Origin: Chloroflexota bacterium
GTDB taxonomy: Bacteria; Chloroflexota; Dormibacteria; Dormibacterales; Dormibacteraceae
Length of the DNA stretch: 39,849 bases
Assembly (NCBI GenBank): GCA_005880315.1
Contig: VBHB01000084.1
Span: 1 to 39,849 of the forward strand
Direction of reading: 5' to 3'
The translations under genes and the position numbers were made by a program. The notes below the pieces were generated by a model. That model saw only the letters and a list, made by a program, of their open reading frames with translations, had not been told where the DNA came from and searched no databases. The number at the start of each line of letters is the position of its first letter. Within the stretch, counting starts at the first letter, position 1. Shown in pieces: positions 24,278-32,740 of this stretch.

Positions 24278-25285
24278 TCAGGCGGGAAGCAGCGCCTTCA
24301 CGAGCTCCCGCTCCTGCACGAGCTCGTCGGTCGACTTTTTGATCCGGTCCTGCGCATCGCCGTCGTGCTCGAGACCCTGGACGACCTCCCAGTTCCACGA
24401 GTCCGAGCGCACTGGAAAACCGAACTGCAACCCCTCGGGGATGCCGTACTCGCCTTTGCTGACCACGGCGAGGGAATGCCAGTCGCCCCAGGGCGTCGGC
24501 GTCACGATGCTCTTCACGGAATCGAGCACCGCGTTCGCGGCTGAGGCGGCAGATGACGACCCCCGCGCCTCGATCACCGCCGCCCCGCGCTTCTGGACGG
24601 TCTCGATGAACTTGCCTTTGAGCCAGCCGTGATCCTTGATCACGTCGAAGGTTGGCAGCCCGGCGATCTTGGAGTTGCGCGCGTCGGGATACTGCGTGGT
24701 CGAATGGTTGCCCCAGATCCCCATGTTGGTGACGACTCCGACCGGGACGCCTGCCTTGTTTGCCAGTAGGGTCTTGCCGCGATTCTCGTCGAGCCTGGTC
24801 ATCGCAAACCAGCGCTCTGGGGCGATCTCCGGCGCGTTCGAGCGCGCGATCAGGCAGTTCGTATTGCAGGGGTTGCCGACCACAAGGATCCGAACATCGG
24901 TCGCCGCGGTGGCCGCGATGGCCTTCCCCTGCGGGCCGAAGATCCCGGCGTTGACGTTCAGGAGGTCGCTGCGCTCCATGCCTTGCTTGCGCGGGACGGC
25001 GCCCACCAGGAGGCACCACGACGCACCGTCGAAGGCCTTCTCGGCTTTCGAGGTCAGGATGATGTCGTGCAGGAGCGGAAAGGCACAGTCGTCCAGCTCC
25101 ATGGCCACGCCCTCCAGCGCCTTCATCGCAGGCTCGATCTCGAGCAGTCGCAGGATGATCGGCTGCTGGTCGCCGAGCAGGTCGCCGGCCGCGATGCGGA
25201 AGAGCAGCGAGTAGCCGATCTGCCCGGCTGCGCCCGTGACGGCGACTTGGACCGGGGCCTTCGTTCCGTCTGTGCTCGGCATCAT
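24278..25285 (-). CDS. mdh: Malate dehydrogenase (NAD-dependent)
   Basis: Citric-acid-cycle enzyme interconverting malate and oxaloacetate; cytosolic, 335 aa. The Rossmann motif GAAGQIGY is at 18-25. The catalytic pair is Asp166 (in RLDENR) and His194 (in [12 protein letters not shown]), and substrate-binding arginines are likely R99, R105 and R169. The sequence is the longer cytosolic/actinobacterial type (about 330 aa) rather than the lactate-dehydrogenase-like type of 310 aa. The start is ATGATG at 25285/25282; either Met is possible. Confidence 0.95.
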   Translation of the reverse strand: MMPSTDGTKAPVQVAVTGAAGQIGYSLLFRIAAGDLLGDQQPIILRLLEIEPAMKALEGVAMELDDCAFPLLHDIILTSKAEKAFDGASWCLLVGAVPRKQGMERSDLLNVNAGIFGPQGKAIAATAATDVRILVVGNPCNTNCLIARSNAPEIAPERWFAMTRLDENRGKTLLANKAGVPVGVVTNMGIWGNHSTTQYPDARNSKIAGLPTFDVIKDHGWLKGKFIETVQKRGAAVIEARGSSSAASAANAVLDSVKSIVTPTPWGDWHSLAVVSKGEYGIPEGLQFGFPVRSDSWNWEVVQGLEHDGDAQDRIKKSTDELVQERELVKALLPA

Positions 25286-25333
25286 GGCCGCTTCATGCTA
25301 GCCAATCGCGATAACGCTGTTGGAGAGCCTGGG

Positions 25334-25468
25334 TCAACCGCCGCCGCACGAGTGTGGTGCCGGTGCGATGTAGTCCGCTAGAGCCTGGTGGTAACGGGCG
25401 ATGCCGGCGCCCGCGATTAGAAGCGATGCCACGACCAACGCCGCGATGACCAGAATCCGGCGCCTCAT
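25334..25468 (-). CDS. Possible small single-span membrane protein (44 aa)
   Basis: ATG at 25468 opens a frame encoding three arginines, a hydrophobic helix of about 20 residues and a polar tail ending CGGG. It fills the gap between trmI and mdh on the same strand. The hydrophobic, basic-start layout suggests a real membrane peptide, but there is no ribosome site and no family is recognised. The frame continues upstream inside trmI, where it is a shadow. Confidence 0.35.
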   Translation of the reverse strand: MRRRILVIAALVVASLLIAGAGIARYHQALADYIAPAPHSCGGG

Positions 25469-25505
25469 CACACGGTAAACGCGGGGCGACTCCGCAGTGT
25501 TTCGG

Positions 25506-26321
25506 TTAGCGGAACCCTTCGCCCTCGGGTTCGAACAGGTCGTCCTCGGCCAGGCGGCGCGCGAAGCACAAAAAGCCGGTGTGCGCGACCATCCGATGGG
25601 ACGGACGCATCGAGCGCCCCCGCACGGTCCAGCCACGCTGCAGGACCTCGAACACTTCCAGCATCCCGAAGCCGCGCACCTCACGAAGGCAGTCGAAGAA
25701 TCGCTGGACCTGGCTCACGTTCGGGCAGTGGGCGAAGAGGATGCCGCCGGGTCGGAGCGCGCCACGAGCGGCCGGCACCGCCTGCCACGGTTCAGGCAGG
25801 TCGAGCAGAACGCGGTCGAGGTCGCGCTCCTCGATTCCCACGTAGACGTCGCCGAGCTTGAGCTCGAGGTTCGGTGGCAGCCCGCCCAGCGTCTCGTTGA
25901 TCGCACGCTTTGCCGCCTCGAGGAAATCCTCGCGCTGCTCGTAGGAGATGACCTGGCCCTCGTGGCCGACTGCTCTGAGCAAGGCGAGGGTGAGAGCTCC
26001 GGTGCCGGTCCCCGCCTCGAGCACGCGAGCGCCAGGGTGGATGTCGGCGCCGACGAGGATCGCGCCGAGGTCCTTGGGGTAGATAGGCTGCGCCTGCCTC
26101 ACCCGGCCCGTGACCTGCTCGGCAAAGGTGGGCCGCACGGCCAGCAGCCGAGCCCCCATCTGGGTGGTGACGACGATGCCCTCGGGCCGCCCGATCAGCT
26201 CGTCATGCGCGATGACGCCCGAGTGGAGAGAGTGACGTTCGCCGGCTTTCAGCCTGACGCGGTGGCGGCGGCCGGCCTTGTCGATCAGGACGATCAGCTC
26301 TCCCGCCTTCAGCGGGTTCAT
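25506..26321 (-). CDS. trmI: tRNA (adenine-58-N1)-methyltransferase
   Basis: 271-aa SAM-dependent enzyme that methylates A58 in the tRNA T-loop. It shows an N-terminal beta domain (LIDKAGRRHRVRLKAGERHSLHSG), RPTFAEQVTGRVRQAQPIYPKD, which is characteristic of TrmI, and the SAM motif VLEAGTGTGALTLAL near residue 100. The catalytic-region DRVLLDLPEPW follows, and the C-terminal part reads RPSHRMVAHTGFLCFARR. ATG at 26321 overlaps the upstream methyltransferase stop in an ATGA junction, indicating coupled translation. Confidence 0.93.
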   Translation of the reverse strand: MNPLKAGELIVLIDKAGRRHRVRLKAGERHSLHSGVIAHDELIGRPEGIVVTTQMGARLLAVRPTFAEQVTGRVRQAQPIYPKDLGAILVGADIHPGARVLEAGTGTGALTLALLRAVGHEGQVISYEQREDFLEAAKRAINETLGGLPPNLELKLGDVYVGIEERDLDRVLLDLPEPWQAVPAARGALRPGGILFAHCPNVSQVQRFFDCLREVRGFGMLEVFEVLQRGWTVRGRSMRPSHRMVAHTGFLCFARRLAEDDLFEPEGEGFR

Positions 26322-27076
26322 TCAGGCTTGTGGGCGCGGATCAGGCAGTGCCAGTAGGCATGAAACAGCTTGCCGCTCCTGCGTTCGGGATGCAGCTGAT
26401 CCCACGCCTGTCCTTTCGACGACTCGATTACGGTCGCCAGCTCCGCGGCCAGCTCAGAGGGGACAGCCATCGTTTGCATCCATTCGGCGTAGTCCCAGTC
26501 GAGCTCGCGCGCCCGCGCAGATTCCACCTCGAAACCGGCGCCTTCGAGCTGGGTGCGCCATTCCTCGACCGTAAGCGACAGCACATGCGAGGGATCGCGG
26601 CGCTTCTCGACCTCGTGCAGGACGTCCCGCGCCGGCGTCGGCGGCGCGCAGTCGACGAACGCCGCATCGCGGCCCGGTCTCAGGACGCGAAAGGCTTCAC
26701 GAACAAAGGCTTCGAACTGCGGGAAGTGGTGCGGCGCGGCCCGCACCACGTAAATGTCGAACGTCTCATCGGGAAAGGGAAGCGCGGACGCGTCCCCGAT
26801 GACCCAGTCGGCGTTCTCTATCCGTCGTTCGCCGGCAAGCCGCTTGGCCACGTCGAGCATCTCGCGAGTGAGGTCGAGGCCTACCACGCGACGGACGAGC
26901 GGTGCCAGCGCGAAAGCCGTGTTGCCGGTGCCGGTGGCGACGTCCAGGGCGAGGTCGCCTGGGAGAGGCCGGACCAGGTCGATGACCTCTTGCAGGCGCT
27001 CGGCGCTCGTATGGAACGTCGCTCGCGAGTAGTTGGCGGCGACTGGCCCGAAGCTGGCGCGCGGGTCGTGCGTCAC
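26318..27076 (-). CDS. Class I SAM-dependent methyltransferase (UbiE/Methyltransf_11-like)
   Basis: 252-aa soluble methyltransferase: FGPVAANYSRATFHTSAERLQ, SAM motif ALDVATGTGNTAFALA, acidic motif VVGLDLTREML, and WVIGDASALPFPDETFDIYVVRAAPHHF. This is close to UbiE/MenG-type or general Methyltransf_11 enzymes that act on small molecules. Substrate unknown. GTG at 27076, 10 bp after the dedA stop, restores the typical N-terminus (THDPRASFGPVAANY). The frame is open much further upstream, but there it overlaps dedA and reads as low-complexity shadow sequence. The 3' end overlaps trmI by 4 bp. Confidence 0.82.
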   Translation of the reverse strand: MTHDPRASFGPVAANYSRATFHTSAERLQEVIDLVRPLPGDLALDVATGTGNTAFALAPLVRRVVGLDLTREMLDVAKRLAGERRIENADWVIGDASALPFPDETFDIYVVRAAPHHFPQFEAFVREAFRVLRPGRDAAFVDCAPPTPARDVLHEVEKRRDPSHVLSLTVEEWRTQLEGAGFEVESARARELDWDYAEWMQTMAVPSELAAELATVIESSKGQAWDQLHPERRSGKLFHAYWHCLIRAHKPE

Positions 27077-27086
27077 TGACGTGAGT

Positions 27087-27848
27087 CTAGGGTCGAGGAC
27101 CTGGGTGCTGTTGGAGCCGAGACCGCACCAAAGCCACCAGGGCGACGACGACGACGATGGCGGCTGCCACCTCGCCAAGCAAGAGCAAGTTTGAACGTAT
27201 CGACCGCTCGATACTGCTGCCGAACACGACGCCAAGAATGAGAAACACACCGGCCCAGATGGCGCTCGAGACCGCGACGCTGACCACAAAGATCGGGTAG
27301 GGCAGCTCGAGCAGGCCTGCCACCACGGTCAGCGGTACGCGAAAACCCGGAATGTGGCGGCCAAAGATCAGCGCCCAAGGGCCATACCGACGGAACCACT
27401 GCTCCGCCTCGGCCACGCGCTCGGGGGTGATGTGGAGGAGCCTCGCCAGGCGATGTTCGATCAAACGCCGGCCAAAGCGGCGCGACAGCAGGTAGAGGTT
27501 CGTGGAACCAAGGCTGACGGCGAGGACGAAGCCGAGCCACGCCGCGCACACGATCGGAACCTCGTGAGGGAGGCGGCTGCCGACATATAAAAGGAAGACG
27601 TCGCCGGGGATGAACAACGGAATCCCGGTTTCCTCGATGTAGATGAGCGCAAAGCCGCCCAGGTAGCCGTACTGACTCAGCAGTGCGCCTATGGAGGCAT
27701 CCACGTCGACGACCTCACCCGTCACGTCGTGCTCGATGAGGAATCCGATCCCCACGATCACGGCGATCAGAAGCACGACGCCGCCGGCTACGTGCCAGCG
27801 CGTCGGCAGGTAGCTATCCCGCGGTTTCGGCATGCCGGCGTCGTTCAA
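27087..27848 (-). CDS. DedA-family membrane protein
   Basis: 253-aa protein of the DedA/VTT superfamily, whose members act in envelope homeostasis and lipid-carrier flipping. Signatures are IEETGIPLFIPGDVFLLYVG (about 72-91) and FGRHIPGFRVPLTVVAGLL (about 163-181), the R-x-IPG-x-R pattern. There are about five hydrophobic segments. TTG at 27848 overlaps the preceding TGA (TTGA), and ATG at 27833 is an alternative. It sits in an operon-like run with the TerC-like gene above and the methyltransferase below. Confidence 0.9.
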   Translation of the reverse strand: MNDAGMPKPRDSYLPTRWHVAGGVVLLIAVIVGIGFLIEHDVTGEVVDVDASIGALLSQYGYLGGFALIYIEETGIPLFIPGDVFLLYVGSRLPHEVPIVCAAWLGFVLAVSLGSTNLYLLSRRFGRRLIEHRLARLLHITPERVAEAEQWFRRYGPWALIFGRHIPGFRVPLTVVAGLLELPYPIFVVSVAVSSAIWAGVFLILGVVFGSSIERSIRSNLLLLGEVAAAIVVVVALVALVRSRLQQHPGPRP

Positions 27849-28126
27849 GAGCGCACGTAGTCATACACCAGCTTGGCGCCGATGACGACGAGGGCCACGC
27901 CGGCCACAGGCTTCAACCACCCGATCCGCTCGATGAGGTTCGATCCGATCAGGGTGAACAGGAGCAGGCAGCCCGCCGCCAGCAGCACGCCGCCCGCCAG
28001 CACAGGGAGGCGATACGACGAGGGCACTCCGCTCGCCACCGACGAGATCGCGAGGGCGTTGTCGAGCTGCAGCGCCACGTCTGTGAGCGCGATCAGAAGG
28101 ACGGAAAGGACGATGGTCCTGGTCAT
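27845..28126 (-). CDS. Half-size TerC-family membrane protein
   Basis: About 93 aa and three hydrophobic helices. DVALQLDNALAISSVA is the TerC signature (DNA motif with an acidic residue in the membrane), and WLKPVAGVALVVIGAKLVYDY matches the closing helix of the TerC repeat. Full TerC/YjbE proteins hold two such three-helix repeats in 180-300 aa; only one is here, so it would need to dimerise. TerC proteins are linked to metal-ion (Mn2+, Ca2+) export or metalation of secreted proteins. ATG at 28126 is preferred over ATG at 28138 because GGAGG lies 6 nt before it. The stop overlaps the DedA start. Confidence 0.7.
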   Translation of the reverse strand: MTRTIVLSVLLIALTDVALQLDNALAISSVASGVPSSYRLPVLAGGVLLAAGCLLLFTLIGSNLIERIGWLKPVAGVALVVIGAKLVYDYVRS

Positions 28127-28191
28127 TGGTGCCTCCACTCGTGAACGATTCCGAGTAGAGGTCTTGCCGCGGATTCCGATCCGCTGCAGTC

Positions 28192-28240
28192 CCGGGCGCC
28201 CGGCGCCGTCTTGACGGGACCTGCGGGAGTGGCTACTCCC
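28192..28240. promoter_or_regulatory. Inverted repeats and a candidate promoter in the TerC/OsmC divergent region
   Basis: The 179-bp divergent region contains a perfect 12-bp palindrome CCGGGCGCCCGG (28192-28203) and a hairpin GGGAGT-GGCT-ACTCCC (28225-28240). Between them TTGACG (28211-28216) is followed after 17 nt by TACTCC, a possible but weak plus-strand promoter overlapping the hairpin. These could be operator sites for the stress-type OsmC gene. The rest of the region shows nothing else I can name. Confidence 0.3.
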
Positions 28241-28305
28241 CCCTACGTTCCGCTGGGGAGTATACGGACACCTCGCTCTTTGGCCTGGAGGCTATGGTTT
28301 GGCGC

Positions 28306-28722
28306 ATGGCGAAGGCGACCGCCACCTGGAGCGGCCACAAGGTCAAGTTCGACATCGAGTCGGCCTCTGGGCACTCGGCGACCATCGACGAAGCGCCTGT
28401 TTTCGGCGACGACGAGGCGATGCGCCCGACGGAGATGCTGCTCGGTGCCCTGGCCAGCTGCACCGGCATCAACGCCGTGCTGCTGCTCAAGAAGTTCAAG
28501 CAGCCGCTGAAGTCGCTCGCGGTCGAAGCTGAAGGCGAGCAGGAAAAGGATTGGCCTCGAGCCTTCAAGAAAATCGATATCACTTTCGTCGCGACATGGG
28601 ACGGCAAGCACGACAACGCTCTGGTCGACCAGGCCATAGATATGGCATGCAATCGCTATTGCCCGATTCACGCCACCCTCTCGCACGGCACCAAGATCGA
28701 GCACAAGAGGAAAGACGCTTAG
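28306..28722 (+). CDS. OsmC-family peroxiredoxin-like protein
   Basis: 138-aa cytosolic protein of the OsmC/YhfA family. The two family cysteines are present: one in ALASCTGINAV and one in NRYCPIH, in the usual positions for organic-hydroperoxide reductases. The branch is the YhfA-like one rather than Ohr. ATG at 28306 gives the common MAKATATWSG start. ATG at 28294 is 4 codons longer, but its GGAGG is only 2 nt away. Divergent from the TerC-like gene. Confidence 0.9.
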   Translation: MAKATATWSGHKVKFDIESASGHSATIDEAPVFGDDEAMRPTEMLLGALASCTGINAVLLLKKFKQPLKSLAVEAEGEQEKDWPRAFKKIDITFVATWDGKHDNALVDQAIDMACNRYCPIHATLSHGTKIEHKRKDA

Positions 28723-28766
28723 GGCGCCGCGTAACCCCCGGGAATCGACGTGCGTTGCAATTGGTG

Positions 28767-29435
28767 ATGCGGGTTGGTGTCCTGTGTCTGGCACTGATCC
28801 TGGTGGCGTGCGGCAAAGCCGCTCAGACGGCTTCTGTTTCCCCCACGCCTGCGGCTGTAACGGCCTCTGCAACCGCCGACAGCCCCAGCCCCGTTCCGTC
28901 TGACAGTCCCAGCGCGGCTTCCTCGGCGAGGACCATCCCTCCCCCGTCGCCGTGTTCGCCATCGGCATGGCCGACCTATAAGGACTCCACCTACAAATTC
29001 AGCATTTCGTACCCTCCGTGCTTCAGTTTCGAGAAGCTACACGGCAGCGCGGGTACCGGCCTTGTCATGACGTACCGTGCGTACGATCCGGTCTACAAAG
29101 ACACGTATCCGGCGGGTCAGCTCGAGATCGCGATCTATACGAAGGACGCCAGCACGCTAAGCGCGTGGTTGACGAAGCACTCTGGTCCGGTGGGTTCGAA
29201 GGACATGACTCGGTACTGGACCCCCACGACAAACCAATCCCCCGTTACGGTGGATGGCAAGGCAGGACTTGCGTTCGATTGGGTGCCTGACCAGCTCACC
29301 CCCACTGTTCATGCCACCGCGACCTTCCTCGGCACCAGCTACGTGCTGACTGTTGAGTGGTGGTCTACCGACCCCTCATACGCGACCACGCTGCAGACCT
29401 ATTACCCGAAAATGCTCGCCAGCTTGACCACATGA
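28767..29435 (+). CDS. Secreted lipoprotein with a PsbP-like domain
   Basis: 222 aa with a lipoprotein signal peptide: lipobox LVAC, Cys15. A Ser/Pro/Ala/Thr-rich linker covers about 20-60, typical of surface-tethered proteins. The soluble domain begins YKDSTYKFSISYPPCFSFEK (about 72-91), the KFSISYP pattern seen in PsbP-like and similar small extracellular domains. Two Cys (in SPCSPS and PPCFS) flank its start. ATG at 28767 follows in-frame TTG and GTG codons that could also be used. Function unknown. Confidence 0.7.
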   Translation: MRVGVLCLALILVACGKAAQTASVSPTPAAVTASATADSPSPVPSDSPSAASSARTIPPPSPCSPSAWPTYKDSTYKFSISYPPCFSFEKLHGSAGTGLVMTYRAYDPVYKDTYPAGQLEIAIYTKDASTLSAWLTKHSGPVGSKDMTRYWTPTTNQSPVTVDGKAGLAFDWVPDQLTPTVHATATFLGTSYVLTVEWWSTDPSYATTLQTYYPKMLASLTT

Positions 29436-29480
29436 CAGCCCTCTAGAGGAAGCGAAGCGCGGCATTTCTCAAGGCCCCAG

Positions 29481-29486
29481 TAGAAT
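29481..29486 (+). promoter_or_regulatory. Candidate -10 element of the nuo operon
   Basis: TAGAAT lies 47 nt before the nuoA start in the 97-bp gap after the lipoprotein gene, five of six bases matching the -10 consensus. No good -35 lies at the usual spacing. A 10-bp palindrome, CCTCTAGAGG, occurs at 29440-29449. Confidence 0.3.
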
Positions 29487-29532
29487 TAACCTCGTTCCCA
29501 AAAGCCCCTACACCTGAGGCCGCTTCGGAAAC

Positions 29533-29879
29533 TTGCTCGAGAGCTACGTCCCGCTTCTCATCTTCGTACTGATCGTTCTCGGTTTGGTAGGAGCGCTGGT
29601 CACCCTTAGCTTCGTCCTCGGTCCGTCGAGACCTTCGAAGCGCAAGATGGCGCCCTACGAGTCCGGGATCATTCCTGACACCCCCGCGCAGCGCCGCATC
29701 TCGGTGCGCTTCTATCTCACCGCGATGCTCTTCATCATCTTCGACGTCGAGGCGATCTTCTTCTATCCCTGGGCGGTGCTCCTGCGCCAGCTCAAGTGGT
29801 TCGGCCTGATCGAGATGCTGGTCTTCATGGGCATCCTGGGCATTGCCCTCGCCCACATCTGGCGCAAGGGAGGCCTGGA

Positions 29880-29889
<10 letters not shown>
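29533..29889 (+). CDS. nuoA: NADH-quinone oxidoreductase subunit A
   Basis: Three-helix membrane subunit of complex I at the junction of peripheral and membrane arms; 118 aa from TTG at 29533. [21 protein letters not shown] is close to the family's loop (YECG in most species, with Ser instead of Cys here), followed by [14 protein letters not shown] with its conserved acidic residues. First gene of the nuo operon; its end overlaps nuoB by 10 bp. Confidence 0.93.
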
Positions 29890-30364
<475 letters not shown>

Positions 30365-30368
<4 letters not shown>

Positions 30369-30850
30369 TCGACTCCGCACTCGTGGTCGACAAGGGGGTC
30401 ACGGCGCGTGACGAGTGGATCACTGTGCCGGCAGATCGAATTCGCGATGCGCTGGCGGCGCTGAAGAAAGACGGATACCGCCTGCTCGTCTTTCTCACCT
30501 GCGTGGACCATCTCGTCGACGCGTCTCGCGAGTTCCCTGGGCGCTACGAGATCGTGTACCAGCTGCGCGACCTGGAGAAGCCCACGGACCTGCGGGTGCG
30601 GGCATTCGTCGACGGGGACCCGCCACGCATCGACAGCGTGCACGACATCTTCCCTCCCGCCAACTGGGACGAGCGCGAAACCTACGATCTGTTCGGCGTC
30701 GTGTTCGCGGGTCATCCCGCGTTGACGCGGATCCTCATGCCCGACGACTGGGTCGGCCATCCCCTGCGGCGCGACTATCCGGTCGGTGGCGAGGTGGTGG
30801 AATTCTCGGAGGAACACGAGATCTGGCAGACACCCCCCGACGAGGCTTGA
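30365..30850 (+). CDS. nuoC: NADH-quinone oxidoreductase subunit C
   Basis: 161-aa peripheral-arm subunit. The signature is [18 protein letters not shown] followed by GHPLRRDYP, as in the 30-kDa subunit family. GTG at 30365 overlaps the nuoB stop (GTGA). Separate from nuoD, unlike the nuoCD fusion of enterobacteria. Confidence 0.94.
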
Positions 30851-30851
30851 T

Positions 30852-32072
30852 GTGATCGAGTCCCCCGGGGTCACCGTCACCAGGACCGGCGAACACGGCG
30901 CCTTCGGCGGCGAGTTGCTCACGGTCAACTTCGGGCCGCACCATCCGTCGACGCACGGCGTGCTGCGGCTCATCGTCGACCTCGACGGCGAGCAGATCAA
31001 ACGCGTGGAGCCGGTGATCGGCTACCTCCACACCGGCATCGAGAAGCAGATGGAGGCGCTGCGCTGGCAGCAGGGCGTGGTCGTCACCGACCGGCACGAT
31101 TACCTCTCCCCACCCATCAACAACCTGGCGTACGCGCTGGCGGTCGAGAAGCTGATGGGGGTCGAAGTGCCGCCGCGGGCGAACGCGCTGCGCGTGATCA
31201 TGTCCGAGCTCACCCGCCTTTCGTCGCACCTCGTGTGGATGGGCACGAGCGGCCTCGAGCTGGGCGCGATGTCGATGCTCATGTACTGCTTCCGCGAGCG
31301 CGACCTGATCATGGACCTCAACGAGGAGATCTCGGGCTTTCGGATGCACACGTCCTACATCCGCCCGGGCGGCGTCATGGCGGACGCGACGCCGAGATTC
31401 CTCGAGATGCTCGACAAGTTCATCTGCGAGATGCCGGGCCACGTCGACGAGTACGAAGACCTGCTGACCATGAACCCGATCTGGCGGTCACGCACGATCG
31501 GGATTGGACGCCTGCCGGCCGAGGACGCCAAGGTGCTCGGTGCGACGGGGCCGATGCTGCGAGGTTCGGGCGTCGCCTGGGACCTGCGCAAGGCGATCCC
31601 CTATTCGGGTTACGAGAACTACGACTTCGAGGTCGCCGTTTCGAACGACTGCGACTGCTACGGCCGCTACCTCGTTCGCATCAAGGAGATGCGCGAAGCG
31701 GTGAAAATTCTGCGGCAGGCGCTGGACAAGCTACCCGACGGGCCCGTGAACGTCGACGACCGCAAGATGCTGCCGCCGCCTCGCGAAGAGCTCGAGACGT
31801 CGATGGAGGCGGTCATCCATCACTTCAAGCTCTTCACAGAGGGCTACTCGGTACCCCCAGGGGATGCCTACGTCGCCGTCGAGTCGGGGCGCGGCGAGAA
31901 CGGCTGCTACATCGTCAGCGACGGGACCCACAAGCCGCGCCGGGTGAAGTTCCGCTCGGCGTCGTTCGTCAACCTGCAGGCGCTGGAACGCATGGCGCTG
32001 AACCACATGATCGCCGACATGATCGCCATCATCGGCACGGCCGATACGGTACTTGGGGACTGCGACAGATGA
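30852..32072 (+). CDS. nuoD: NADH-quinone oxidoreductase subunit D
   Basis: 406-aa 49-kDa-type subunit forming the quinone site with NuoB. NFGPHHPSTHGVLRL holds the conserved HPSTHG, including the quinone-binding His; GYLHTGIEK follows. The C-terminus DTVLGDCDR is the family end. GTG at 30852 lies 1 bp past the nuoC stop. The 3' end overlaps nuoE by 4 bp. Confidence 0.96.
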   Translation: MIESPGVTVTRTGEHGAFGGELLTVNFGPHHPSTHGVLRLIVDLDGEQIKRVEPVIGYLHTGIEKQMEALRWQQGVVVTDRHDYLSPPINNLAYALAVEKLMGVEVPPRANALRVIMSELTRLSSHLVWMGTSGLELGAMSMLMYCFRERDLIMDLNEEISGFRMHTSYIRPGGVMADATPRFLEMLDKFICEMPGHVDEYEDLLTMNPIWRSRTIGIGRLPAEDAKVLGATGPMLRGSGVAWDLRKAIPYSGYENYDFEVAVSNDCDCYGRYLVRIKEMREAVKILRQALDKLPDGPVNVDDRKMLPPPREELETSMEAVIHHFKLFTEGYSVPPGDAYVAVESGRGENGCYIVSDGTHKPRRVKFRSASFVNLQALERMALNHMIADMIAIIGTADTVLGDCDR

Positions 32073-32740
32073 GCACAAAAGGCACGTCTGACGCCAAAGA
32101 TGCGGAAAACGGGGCGAGTAAGGGCCCGTCTGACGCCAAACGTGCGGAAAGCCCGCACGGAACCAACGCGCTTCCGGAGCACGTGCTGGAGGAGATCCGC
32201 GAGCTGCCGGCCAGGTATCCCCAGCATCGCTCGGCCGTGATGCCGGCGTTGGACCTCGCGCAGGAAGAGGTCGGCTACCTGACGCCCGAAGCGATGAGCG
32301 AGGTGGCGGCCGCGTTGGATCTCGACCCCGGCTACGTCGAGGGCGTCGCGACCTTCTACACGCTGTTTCACCTGCAACCGATCGGCCGGCACCGGTTTTA
32401 CGTGTGCACCAACCTCAGCTGCTCGCTGCGCGGCTCGAGCGAAATCGTCGAGCACGTCAAGAAAGCCATCGGCGTACGCGAGGCCGGCGAGGTGTCGAAG
32501 GACGGGCTCTTCTCATACGAAGAGGTCGAATGCTTAGGGGCTTGCGAGTACGCGCCGATGATGCGGCTCGACCACGAGTACTACTACGACCTCACGCCTG
32601 AGACCATCACCGCGCTGGTGGTTGAACGGCGCGCTCCGCTGTCGGCGGCGGCGAAGGCCTCACGGAGGCGGACACCTGTAGCGGCGCCTGACAAGGCACC
32701 ACCCAAGAAACGCGTCCCGAGGACCAAGAAAATTGGCTGA
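32069..32740 (+). CDS. nuoE: NADH-quinone oxidoreductase subunit E with repeat-derived N-terminus
   Basis: 223-aa subunit carrying [2Fe-2S] cluster N1a. The conserved domain starts near residue 35 (ALPEHVLEEIRELPARYPQ), and the four ligands are in CTNLSC and CLGAC. Before it lies an extension of about 30 residues that holds the SDAK-x-AE peptide twice, encoded by two copies of the palindromic repeat found near 14205. The last 30 residues are Lys/Arg/Pro/Ala-rich (a basic tail also seen in some relatives). ATG at 32069 overlaps the nuoD stop. The extension is probably tolerated because it lies outside the folded core. Confidence 0.93.
   Translation: MSTKGTSDAKDAENGASKGPSDAKRAESPHGTNALPEHVLEEIRELPARYPQHRSAVMPALDLAQEEVGYLTPEAMSEVAAALDLDPGYVEGVATFYTLFHLQPIGRHRFYVCTNLSCSLRGSSEIVEHVKKAIGVREAGEVSKDGLFSYEEVECLGACEYAPMMRLDHEYYYDLTPETITALVVERRAPLSAAAKASRRRTPVAAPDKAPPKKRVPRTKKIG
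32082..32152. repeat. Second pair of the 29-bp palindromic repeat, inside nuoE
   Basis: Copies at 32082-32110 and 32124-32152 share CGTCTGACGCCAAA and TGCGGAAA with each other and match the 14205 pair at most positions. The period is again 42 bp with a 13-bp spacer. The second copy runs into a hairpin CGTGCGG-AAAGC-CCGCACG. Both copies sit in the same reading frame, giving SDAK-x-AE twice. Compared with the 14247 copy, the central palindrome has decayed on its right half. Confidence 0.75.

Noticed and set aside
25497..26357. A 286-codon plus-strand frame opposite trmI
   Set aside because: Antisense shadow with no recognisable motif.
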